Made by a program: the position numbers and the translations under genes | Notes under the pieces: model-generated | What the model was told of the DNA's origin: nothing | The model's input: the letters and a program-made list of their open reading frames with translations, nothing else | The model's database searches: none | Assembly: GCA_002440625.1 (NCBI GenBank) | Contig: DJUV01000069.1 | Span: forward strand, 1-28,003 | Direction of reading: 5' to 3' | Length of the DNA: 28,003 nt | DNA from: Rhodobacteraceae bacterium UBA6273 | GTDB lineage: Bacteria; Pseudomonadota; Alphaproteobacteria; Rhodobacterales; Rhodobacteraceae | In this document: piece by piece, positions 8,304-15,120 of the stretch | How the letters are laid out: each line of letters begins with the position of its first letter | How positions within the stretch are numbered: position 1 is the first letter of the stretch

Positions 8304-8945
8304 TCAAGGTCCAGTCATCTCGATCACCGGTCCCGCCGCCGCCTGCGCATCCACTGGGTCATGTGTGACCATCAGCGCCGGGATGCCGCGGTCGCGGATA
8401 TGCGCGAAGGTGAAGCGGCGCATGTCTTCCTTCAGCCCGGCATCGAGCTTTGAAAAGGGCTCGTCGAGAAGCAGCGCCAAGGGGTCCGCAAGAAGCGTCC
8501 GCATCAGCGCCGCCCGGGCCCGCTGCCCGCCCGAAAGCGTAGCCGGATCGCGTCCCTCCATGCCGGCAAGCCCGGCCTGATCCAGCGCAGCCGCGATCCG
8601 TGCCAGACGCGCGGCCCGGCCCCGGACCGTTTGCGACAGCCCGAAGGCGAGGTTGTCGCCGACTGAAAGATGCGGAAAAAGGACGGCATCCTGGAACAAC
8701 ATGCCGATGCGCCGCGCCTCTGCTGGCCGCGCGGTCACGTCGCAGCCATTGAGGAGGACCTGTCCCGTCATCTCGAACCTTCGCGGCAAATGCCCGCCGA
8801 GCGCGTCGAGGAGCATGGATTTGCCGATGCCCGACGGCCCCATCACGGTTACGACCTCTCCCGCCGCCACCGAGAGGGTGAGCGGCGGGAAAAGTGCGGC
8901 GCCGTGGCGCAGGCGGACGGTGACGCCGGCAAGGTCGAGGCTCAT
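8304..8945 (-). CDS. ynjD: ABC transporter ATP-binding protein, YnjD-like
   Basis: This 213-residue ATPase energises the adjacent permease at the cytoplasmic face. Walker A is GPSGIGKSM (about residues 34-42), the signature is LSGGQRARAALMRTLL (about 135-150), Walker B is LALLLDEPFSKLDAG (about 154-168), and the switch His is in VTHD near residue 193. Its short length and lack of an extra C-terminal regulatory domain resemble ThiQ and YnjD. The ATG at 8945 overlaps the ynjC stop by four bases (ATGA), so an open frame running upstream of it is not part of the gene. Assignment to YnjD rather than ThiQ rests on the YnjB-type binding protein and YnjF-type enzyme in the same operon. Confidence 0.88.
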   Translation of the reverse strand: MSLDLAGVTVRLRHGAALFPPLTLSVAAGEVVTVMGPSGIGKSMLLDALGGHLPRRFEMTGQVLLNGCDVTARPAEARRIGMLFQDAVLFPHLSVGDNLAFGLSQTVRGRAARLARIAAALDQAGLAGMEGRDPATLSGGQRARAALMRTLLADPLALLLDEPFSKLDAGLKEDMRRFTFAHIRDRGIPALMVTHDPVDAQAAAGPVIEMTGP

Positions 8946-10672
8946 GCACCGCCCCTCAGATCCCGCCGGTGGCGGTGTAGGAAGGCCGGGAGGGCAATGG
9001 CGAGGGAATAGGCGAGGAAAGGGAGTGCGGCCTGCAAGCTCGCGTAGACGGCCGTGATCCTGCGGTCCGAGGCGGAGGAAAGTGTCACCGCCTCGGTCGT
9101 CAGCGTGGCGATGCGGCCCGCGCCCATGAAGAGAGTCGGCAGGTACTGCGCGACGGATACCGCGACACCGATGGCGGCGGCGGTGGCGAGGGGGGCCAGA
9201 AGCACCGGCAGCTTGATGCGGAAAAGCCGCCGCCACGGCCCGGCGCCAAGGGCCGCCGCCGCTTGGTCAAGTCGCGGGTCCAACGCCCGCCACGGGTCGG
9301 AGAGCGTGATCATCACGTAAGGAAAGACGAAAAGCACCTGCGCCCAAATGGCGGCACCGATGCCGCCGGTCAGGCCGGCCTTGAGGAAAAGAAGGTTCAG
9401 CCCGAAGAGGAAGGCGATCTGCGGCACCAGAAGCGGCAGGTAGATCAATGCCTCGGCCCAGCCCGCGCGCTTGCCGCCATAACGGTCCTCGCCCTCAAGC
9501 CAGGCGATGGCGAGGATGAGCGACAACGCCGTCGTCGCGAAGGCGAGGATGAGCGTCGCCGAAAGCGCCCGGCCAAAGCCCGATTGCGCCGACATCCAGG
9601 CGCGCATCGACCAGCTTTCCGGCAAGAGAAGCGGCCAGGGCCAGCGCCAGGCAACCGACCAGAGGAAGAGCGTCAGGATGGCGAGCGCGCCGAGTGCGGC
9701 GAGGATGAGCGCCAGCGCGGTCATGGTGGCGAGGATCGGCTCCGAACTCAGCCCGCGTCCGCCACGCCTCAGCCACCAGCGGCCGACGTGGCGGGCCGTC
9801 GCCTCGGCCAAGAGGAGGCCCGTGAAGGAAAGGACAACAAGGCCGAGCTGCAAGAGAGCCCCGGCAGAGGCCGGCAGCAGCATCTGGATGTCGGGCGCGA
9901 AGAAGAGCCGCGTCAGGAGAACCGCCAGCGTCGGCGGATTGGTGGGGCCGAGGATCATCGCCATGTCGACGACCGACAGCGAATAGGCCAGCACCACCAG
10001 CACCGGCAGCCGGATCAGCGGCCAGACCTGCGGCAGGATCACCTTGGCCCAGACGATGCCGTGACCGTAGCCGAGCGCCCGCCCCGCCGCCATCTGCCGC
10101 GTCACCGGGATCTGCGTCAGCGCCGCGAGGATCACCAGAAGGAGGAAGGGCAGTTCCTTCACCACAAGGCCAAGCGTCAGCGACAGCCCGAGCGCATCGT
10201 TGACCGAAGCGATGCCGGGCGGCGCCTCCCATCCGGCGAGGGGTGCCATTGCCCGCGCGATCCAGCCCGAGGGGGAGAGAAGAAAGGCCAGCCCGATTGC
10301 CATCGCCGCATGGGGCACGGCGAGGAATGGAGCGAGCGCCCGCGCGCTTTGGATTGCGGTCATCCGGGCATGGACGACGGCAGAGAACCCGAGCGCGATG
10401 GCCAGCGACAGGATCGTGGCGCAAAGGCCGGTGACAAGCGAATGCCGAACCGCCGTGGCAAGGCCGGGAACCGCCAGAAGCCCATGCCAGGCATCAAGCG
10501 ACGGTGCGCGGGCGCCGATGGCCGGCAGGATGCCGAAGGCCGCGCGCCCGGTCTGCCAGAGACCCGCCGCGATGGGCGCGACGAAACCGGCCAGCAGGGC
10601 CGCCAGAACCGCGCCACGGAGCCAGCGCCCGTCCTGCCCGGTGGTCGTCACTTGGTGTAACGCCGCGCCCAT
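8942..10672 (-). CDS. ynjC: ABC transporter permease, double-length, YnjC-like
   Basis: This inner-membrane permease of about 576 residues is two fused permease domains. Two EAA-type loops, which dock onto the ATPase, are visible: GRALGYGHGIVWAKVILPQV in the first half and AAAALGAGPWRRLFRIKLPV in the second. About twelve hydrophobic helices are present, like the thiamine permease ThiP and E. coli YnjC. The chosen ATG at 10672 has GGAGG only a few bases upstream and overlaps the ynjB end by 25 bases. A GTG at 10651 overlapping the ynjB stop as GTGA is an equally reasonable start, giving 569 residues. The open frame continues upstream inside ynjB, but that part is an antisense-like shadow. The stop overlaps the ynjD start. 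Confidence 0.86.
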   Translation of the reverse strand: MGAALHQVTTTGQDGRWLRGAVLAALLAGFVAPIAAGLWQTGRAAFGILPAIGARAPSLDAWHGLLAVPGLATAVRHSLVTGLCATILSLAIALGFSAVVHARMTAIQSARALAPFLAVPHAAMAIGLAFLLSPSGWIARAMAPLAGWEAPPGIASVNDALGLSLTLGLVVKELPFLLLVILAALTQIPVTRQMAAGRALGYGHGIVWAKVILPQVWPLIRLPVLVVLAYSLSVVDMAMILGPTNPPTLAVLLTRLFFAPDIQMLLPASAGALLQLGLVVLSFTGLLLAEATARHVGRWWLRRGGRGLSSEPILATMTALALILAALGALAILTLFLWSVAWRWPWPLLLPESWSMRAWMSAQSGFGRALSATLILAFATTALSLILAIAWLEGEDRYGGKRAGWAEALIYLPLLVPQIAFLFGLNLLFLKAGLTGGIGAAIWAQVLFVFPYVMITLSDPWRALDPRLDQAAAALGAGPWRRLFRIKLPVLLAPLATAAAIGVAVSVAQYLPTLFMGAGRIATLTTEAVTLSSASDRRITAVYASLQAALPFLAYSLAIALPAFLHRHRRDLRGGA

Positions 10673-11835
10673 TCCTCCGTCAGGCGCGTCATCCAGCTGG
10701 CATGCGGTTCCATAAGCGTCGGGCCAAGATCGGTGAGCGCGGGCAGCGCGAGGGCGCCGGGCAGGGCGGCGAAGGCCGCTTTGGCGGTATCGTCCAGCTT
10801 CGCCGGATCGAGGACGGAGAACGAGCCCAGCACCTCGATATTCTGCATCCGCGCCTGTGTTGCCGGCTCCAGAAGGAAGTTCGCCACGACCTCGGCGCCT
10901 TCCTTGTGGGCGGCGTTGTAGGGGATGGCGACGAAGCTGACGTTGCCGATGCTGCCGTCTTCGGGCACGAAGACCCGCACGGAGTCGGGCAGGAGCCCGG
11001 CCTTGATCTGCGCCGCGGTGGAGGCCGGATCGAAGGACATCGCCATGTCGATCTCGCCGTCGTTCAGAAGCTGGGTCTGGACGGATTCGTTGGCAGGAAA
11101 GCTCTCGCCCTGCCGCCAGAGGTTCGGGCGAAGCGTGTCGTACCAGGCCCAAAGCGGGGCAGCCGTCGCGGCGAAAGCGTCATCGGTGACGGGCTGTTGC
11201 AGGACCGCCGGATCGGGCGCCAGTTCGATCAGCGCCTGCTTGAGGAAAGTCGCGCCCATGAAATTCGACGGATCAGGGTGGGTGAAGCGCCCCGGATGGG
11301 CCGCCGCCCAGTCGGCGAAACCCGCCATCGTCGTCGGCGGCGCATCGACCCGCGCGCTGTCGTAGTTGAAGACGAACTTCGCCAGCCGCCACGCGCTTTC
11401 CATTCCCTCGACGGGCACGGTGAAATCGACGGCGCTCGGAGAAGTTTCGCTCAGGTCGAGGTATTTCGCATTGGGAAGGTCCGCCGCGAAAGGCCCGTGC
11501 AGCAGCCCCTGTTCCTTCATGGCAAGGAAGTTGGGCCCGTTGATCCAGATGAGGTCGACGGAACCGCCATTGTCCTGCCCCGCCGCCTTTTCCGAAAGGA
11601 CGCGGGTGACGGCCTCGGCGGTATCGGTCAGCTTGGTCTGCGCGACCTTCACGCCGTAAAGCCGCTCCGTCTCCTCACCCACCCAGGCGATGAAGGCATT
11701 GGTGCGCTCGTCACCGCCCCAGGCGTTCCAGTAGACAGTCTGGCCACGCGCCGCGGCGAGTGTTGCGGGCCAGTCGGCAAGTGCGGGTGAGGCGAGAAAA
11801 CCCGCGAGCGCCGCCGCGATCAGGGTCGGTTTCAT
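10648..11835 (-). CDS. ynjB: ABC transporter periplasmic substrate-binding protein, YnjB-like
   Basis: This 395-residue binding protein has a clear Sec signal peptide (MKPTLIAAALAGFLASPALA, cleavage after ALA). The mature part opens WPATLAAARGQTVYWNAWGG and contains VDLIWINGPNFLAMKEQGLLHGPF (two adjoining blocks, about residues 98-121), features of the YnjB (COG4134) family rather than of thiamine- or iron-binding proteins. The ATG at 11835 is preceded by AAGGAAG at good spacing; an upstream in-frame ATG would place the signal peptide inside the protein and is rejected. It follows the CDP-alcohol phosphatidyltransferase gene by 52 bases and overlaps the permease gene. The ligand is unknown for the family. 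Confidence 0.88.
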   Translation of the reverse strand: MKPTLIAAALAGFLASPALADWPATLAAARGQTVYWNAWGGDERTNAFIAWVGEETERLYGVKVAQTKLTDTAEAVTRVLSEKAAGQDNGGSVDLIWINGPNFLAMKEQGLLHGPFAADLPNAKYLDLSETSPSAVDFTVPVEGMESAWRLAKFVFNYDSARVDAPPTTMAGFADWAAAHPGRFTHPDPSNFMGATFLKQALIELAPDPAVLQQPVTDDAFAATAAPLWAWYDTLRPNLWRQGESFPANESVQTQLLNDGEIDMAMSFDPASTAAQIKAGLLPDSVRVFVPEDGSIGNVSFVAIPYNAAHKEGAEVVANFLLEPATQARMQNIEVLGSFSVLDPAKLDDTAKAAFAALPGALALPALTDLGPTLMEPHASWMTRLTEEWARRYTK

Positions 11836-11887
11836 GAAGCTTCCTTGGGTTTTACGGGGAGTGGTGTGGTATTTCTGGCCGGTATCT

Positions 11888-12508
11888 TCAATCGGTGGTG
11901 CTTCCCTTGAACGCAGTCCAGCCACAGCGCCATCTCAGCACCGTTGTCACTGCGCAGGCGGCGGCGAAGCCATAGGCTAGCACGGGGAAGTGGCCGGGAA
12001 GAATACACATGAGCGCGAAAACCGCGATGGTCTCGAACCCCTCGGTCAGCCCGCCGATGTAGTGGATGCCCTTGTCCGGGTAATCCTCGGCGCTACGGCC
12101 CTGTTTGGCAGCGATCACGGCGAAGGCAAGGAAGGACGACCCGGTGCCAACGAAGGAAGCGATCAGGGTCGCGGCGGGCAGGCCGTTCGCGGCGGGATCG
12201 GCAATCGCGAAACCAAGCGGCACCAGCGCGTAAAAGACGAAGTCGAGTGCCACGTCGAGAAACGCGCCCCGGTCGGTCGGCCCGACGATGCGGGCGACGG
12301 CACCGTCAAGCCCGTCGAAAAGCCGGTTGAGAAGGATCAGCGCCAGACCTGCCAGAGCGTATCCGGCAGCGATGGTCGCCACGGCGGCAAGGCCAAGGCC
12401 GAACCCCGCGAGGGATATGCTGTCGGCCCGCACCTCGGCCCGCACCAAGATTTGGGCGATTGGCCTGAGGAGGGCGCGCTGGATCGGCAGTAGGCGTGCG
12501 TCGATCAT
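11888..12508 (-). CDS. ynjF: CDP-alcohol phosphatidyltransferase family protein, YnjF-like
   Basis: This is a 206-residue integral membrane enzyme of the CDP-alcohol phosphatidyltransferase family, which moves a phosphatidyl or similar group from a CDP-linked donor onto an alcohol. The catalytic pattern is present: Asp65, Asp68, Gly69, Ala72, Arg73, Gly81, Asp85 and Asp89 (DGLDGAVAR then GAFLDVALD). The gap between Arg73 and Gly81 is seven residues, one fewer than the usual eight. Six hydrophobic segments are expected. The segments FLDVALDFVFYALVPLGF and FVGTGSSFLAFAVIAAKQ and the GGLTEG motif resemble what I recall of E. coli YnjF. The ATG at 12508 has GGAG six bases upstream. It is the first gene of the ynjFBCD operon, 79 bases after the LysR gene stop. 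Confidence 0.85.
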   Translation of the reverse strand: MIDARLLPIQRALLRPIAQILVRAEVRADSISLAGFGLGLAAVATIAAGYALAGLALILLNRLFDGLDGAVARIVGPTDRGAFLDVALDFVFYALVPLGFAIADPAANGLPAATLIASFVGTGSSFLAFAVIAAKQGRSAEDYPDKGIHYIGGLTEGFETIAVFALMCILPGHFPVLAYGFAAACAVTTVLRWRCGWTAFKGSTTD

Positions 12509-12587
12509 TTGTTTCTCCAGTCGCCAGCCCACCCAGTTGGCGCGGCGGCTGCGGGGTCGCTTTCGCCATGTTTGGCCATAGGGGCCG

Positions 12588-13532
12588 TCATTGGGTAGAG
12601 AGAATCGCGGTCGCACCCTCAGGGCTCGTGACCCGCTCCAGCGCAGCGTAATCGGTCGCCAGCGCATCGAGAAGCGCGCGTACCGAGGGCAGCAGCCCGC
12701 GCCGCGATGGGAAGACGGCGTGGATGATGCCGGCGCGTGGCGCCCAGTCTGGGAGGACATCGACCAGCCGGCCAGCTGCGAGATCGTCGTGGATCACCAT
12801 TTCGGGGAACTGGCAGATGCCGACACCGCCGAGCGCGGCGAGTCGCAGCGCCACCATATCTTCGGTGACAAGCCGTGGCGCGTGCCGGATGACCTCCACC
12901 GCGCCCTTCGGCCCTGCCAGCCGCCATTCGTCGCCACCGCGCGCCGGCCCCCAGCCGAGGCTCGGCAGCACAGCCAGATCGCCCGGCCTTTCGGCCATCG
13001 GCAGGCCCGCCAGAAGCCCCGGCGCGGCGACCAGCCGCTGATGGCTCGTCGCCAGCTTCCTGACCAGCATGCCGCTGTCCTCCAGCGGCGGGAACCGTAC
13101 CCGGATCGCCATGTCGAAGCCGTCGCGGATCACGTCCACCCGCCGCCCGGTGCTTTCCAGATGCACCTCGACGCGGGGGTGGGCCGCCATGAAGCGGGCG
13201 ATCATCTCGCCCACCTGGAAATAGATGACCGAGGCCGGGCAGGCGACGCGCACGACGCCGCGCGGCTCCGCCCTTGTCTGCTCAATTGCCTCCGCCGCCG
13301 CCTCCGCCTCGACCAGCATTGCGGCGCAGTGGCCATAGAAGGCGCGGCCGATCTCGGTCACGGCGAAGCTGCGGGTCGTGCGCTGGACGAGGCGCACGCC
13401 AATCCGGCTTTCCAGAAGCGCGATGCGCCGGCTCACGCGCGAACGCGGCATCTCAAGCACCCGCGCGGCGGCGGCGAAGCTCTGATGCTCGACGACGGTG
13501 GCGAAGAGGCGGAGGTCGTTCAGATCTTGCAT
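12588..13532 (-). CDS. LysR family transcriptional regulator
   Basis: This 314-residue LysR-type regulator has the winged helix at residues 1-60 (MQDLNDLRLFATVVEHQSFA, then AAARVLEMPRSRVSRRIALLE) and an effector domain from about residue 90 (VVRVACPASVIYFQVGEMI). It is divergent from the isochorismatase-family hydrolase gene across 117 bases, the classical layout for a LysR regulator controlling its neighbour. The palindrome at 13538-13555 lies 6-23 bases before its start codon, which suggests self-repression. It is also upstream of and co-directional with ynjFBCD (79-base gap), so some read-through is possible. The subgroup opening NDLRLF resembles the many DhmR/YafC-like alphaproteobacterial regulators, but the effector cannot be predicted. 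Confidence 0.92.
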   Translation of the reverse strand: MQDLNDLRLFATVVEHQSFAAAARVLEMPRSRVSRRIALLESRIGVRLVQRTTRSFAVTEIGRAFYGHCAAMLVEAEAAAEAIEQTRAEPRGVVRVACPASVIYFQVGEMIARFMAAHPRVEVHLESTGRRVDVIRDGFDMAIRVRFPPLEDSGMLVRKLATSHQRLVAAPGLLAGLPMAERPGDLAVLPSLGWGPARGGDEWRLAGPKGAVEVIRHAPRLVTEDMVALRLAALGGVGICQFPEMVIHDDLAAGRLVDVLPDWAPRAGIIHAVFPSRRGLLPSVRALLDALATDYAALERVTSPEGATAILSTQ

Positions 13533-13537
13533 GCGAT

Positions 13538-13555
13538 TGTCCTATGAATAGGACA
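13538..13555. promoter_or_regulatory. Probable LysR operator: perfect 8+2+8 inverted repeat
   Basis: TGTCCTAT and ATAGGACA are exact reverse complements separated by GA. The palindrome contains the T-N11-A spacing typical of LysR sites and sits in the LysR-hydrolase divergent region, right next to the LysR start. An 8-base half-site (ATTGTCCT) that begins two bases before it recurs at 13587. Confidence 0.72.
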
Positions 13556-13586
13556 TAGTAACGCAATTTCGGCGACTACTGCAATC

Positions 13587-13594
13587 ATTGTCCT
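13587..13594. promoter_or_regulatory. Second ATTGTCCT half-site, 51 bases from the first
   Basis: ATTGTCCT at 13536-13543 is repeated exactly here, 51 bases downstream, close to five helical turns. LysR proteins usually bind a strong palindromic recognition site and a weaker activation site near the target promoter, and this spot is 56-63 bases before the hydrolase start codon. No convincing -10/-35 pair was found beside it. Confidence 0.4.
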
Positions 13595-13649
13595 GCCAGT
13601 AACTTGGCTGCATCGAAACCAGTCAAACGCAGAAACCAAGGAGACTGAG

Positions 13650-14330
13650 ATGTCCAATATCGCCAACTTCAACGGCCAGCGTCCCGTGATCGACCCCGAT
13701 GACGCCGTGCTGCTCCTCATCGATCACCAAAGCGGCCTCTTCCAGGTCGTGCAGGACATGCCGATGCCGGCCCTGCGCCAGCATGCCGCCGCGCTGGCGA
13801 AGATGGCCACGCTGGCCAAGATCCCGGTCATCACCACCGCCTCGGTGCCGCAGGGCCCGAATGGTCCGCTGATCCCCGAAATCCATGAAAACGCGCCGCA
13901 CGCGCAATATGTCGTCCGCAAGGGCGAGATCAACGCCTGGGACAATCCCGACTTCGTCGCGGCCGTGAGGGCGACGGGGCGCAAGACGCTCATCATCGCT
14001 GGCACCATCACTTCCGTCTGCATGGCCTTCCCGGCGATCAGCGCGGTGCATGACGGCTACAAGGTCTTCGCGGTCGTGGACGCTTCCGGCACCTATTCCA
14101 AGATGGCCGAGGAAATTACCCTTGCCCGCGTGGTTCAGGCCGGTGTCGTGCCGATGGACACAGCGGCGGTCGCTTCGGAGCTTCAGCGCACCTGGAACCG
14201 TGAGGACGCGCTGCAATGGGCCGGGATCTACACGAAGATCTTCCCGCACTACCAGCTTCTGATCGAAAGCTACATGAAGGCCCAGCAGGTCGAAAAGGAC
14301 CACGAACAGCTCGACTCGACCCGGAACTGA
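13650..14330 (+). CDS. Isochorismatase-family hydrolase (YcaC-like)
   Basis: This 226-residue cytoplasmic cysteine hydrolase has the family triad visible: Asp25 ([11 protein letters not shown]), Lys91 ([10 protein letters not shown]) and Cys124 ([10 protein letters not shown]), with the usual cis-peptide-forming residues before the Cys. The length and the [12 protein letters not shown] opening resemble YcaC-type amidohydrolases of unknown substrate rather than nicotinamidase or true isochorismatase. AAGGAG lies seven bases before the ATG. The gene is monocistronic: a divergent LysR gene lies upstream and a strong terminator 21 bases after the stop. Expression is probably controlled by that LysR protein. 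The substrate is likely a small amide, but this is inference. Confidence 0.92.
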   Translation: MSNIANFNGQRPVIDPDDAVLLLIDHQSGLFQVVQDMPMPALRQHAAALAKMATLAKIPVITTASVPQGPNGPLIPEIHENAPHAQYVVRKGEINAWDNPDFVAAVRATGRKTLIIAGTITSVCMAFPAISAVHDGYKVFAVVDASGTYSKMAEEITLARVVQAGVVPMDTAAVASELQRTWNREDALQWAGIYTKIFPHYQLLIESYMKAQQVEKDHEQLDSTRN

Positions 14331-14351
14331 CAGGGTTTGCAGAGAAGAACG

Positions 14352-14381
14352 GGGGCGCCGGCTAGCACGGCGCCCCTTTTT
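14352..14381 (+). terminator. Intrinsic terminator after the hydrolase gene
   Basis: A 9-bp perfect GC stem (GGGGCGCCG / CGGCGCCCC) with loop GCTAGCA is followed by five T residues. It starts 21 bases after the hydrolase stop. The opposite strand has only a weak T-rich tail (GTTCTTCTCT), so it may also slow transcripts coming from the DUF1345 gene. Confidence 0.9.
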
Positions 14382-14401
14382 GCCCCGCCAGAAGGGCCAC
14401 C

Positions 14402-15058
14402 CTACATTCCGCCGATCGCGTTCACTGCAAAGGCGAGAACGCCCATGTTGAAGAGGAAGGCGAGCGTGCAGTGCAACAGCACCACCTGCCGCATGTGCCG
14501 CCCGGTGATCTGCACGTCCGAGGTCTGGAACGTCATGCCGAGGGTGAAGGCGAAATACATGAAGTCGCGGTAGTCGGGTTTATCGGAGCCGGGTACTTCC
14601 ACCCCGCCGCGATCCTTGCCGGCTGCCTGCAGGTAGTAAAGATGGGCGTAGTGCAGCATGAAGACCGTGTTGGCGAAGGTCCATGACAGCGCCAGCGTGA
14701 CCACGATCAGCGCGACCTCGCTCCAGACCGGCGAGGCCGGGCGCGCGATCAGGGTCGCGACCGCCACCAGCACCACCAGGGTCAGCACCACCGTGATCGC
14801 CAGAAGCGCGGTGCGGTTGGCGTCGTTGGCCGCCGCGATCGCCCGCATCCGCGTCGGATCGGCCCTGAGGAGCGCCATCGAGCTTGCCAGAAATGCGACG
14901 ACACCCAGATCGAAGCCGCCGAGAAGGGCGATCCGCCAGTCAGCCCCGACGGCAAGGCCCGCAAGAAGGCCGCCAATCAGCAGAAGCCCGAAGATAAGAA
15001 AGCGCACTGGCGCGACTGTTTCACCCAGCAGGGTTCTGAGGAAGGCGGCCACTGCCAA
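14402..15058 (-). CDS. DUF1345 family membrane protein
   Basis: This 218-residue inner-membrane protein of the DUF1345 family has unknown function. Five hydrophobic segments are visible, near residues 18-38, 42-62, 86-106, 112-135 and 190-212. The family signature is the stretch DFMYFAFTLGMTFQTSDVQI near residues 164-183, with the YxxAxAxGMTxQxSDV-type pattern. It is read in the same direction as the cardiolipin synthase gene, 62 bases after that gene's stop, so the two may be co-transcribed. Nothing in the sequence shows a catalytic site. Confidence 0.88.
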   Translation of the reverse strand: MAVAAFLRTLLGETVAPVRFLIFGLLLIGGLLAGLAVGADWRIALLGGFDLGVVAFLASSMALLRADPTRMRAIAAANDANRTALLAITVVLTLVVLVAVATLIARPASPVWSEVALIVVTLALSWTFANTVFMLHYAHLYYLQAAGKDRGGVEVPGSDKPDYRDFMYFAFTLGMTFQTSDVQITGRHMRQVVLLHCTLAFLFNMGVLAFAVNAIGGM

Positions 15059-15120
15059 CTCCTTTGAGGCTCCGCGTCAGACTAGGTGCGGCCAGAGTCC
15101 CCGGCAAGCGCGAAGCCGCG

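Noticed and set aside
9263..10660. Long plus-strand open frame (465 codons) opposite the permease gene
   Set aside because: Its product is rich in Arg, Gly, Glu and Gln with no hydrophobic core or motif, typical of the antisense frame of a GC-rich gene. The minus strand encodes a clear permease with two EAA loops.
10673..11152. Upstream extension of the ynjC-like frame to 736 residues
   Set aside because: The added part lies wholly within the ynjB coding sequence, is Arg/Ala-rich and lacks membrane segments, so it is a shadow of ynjB.
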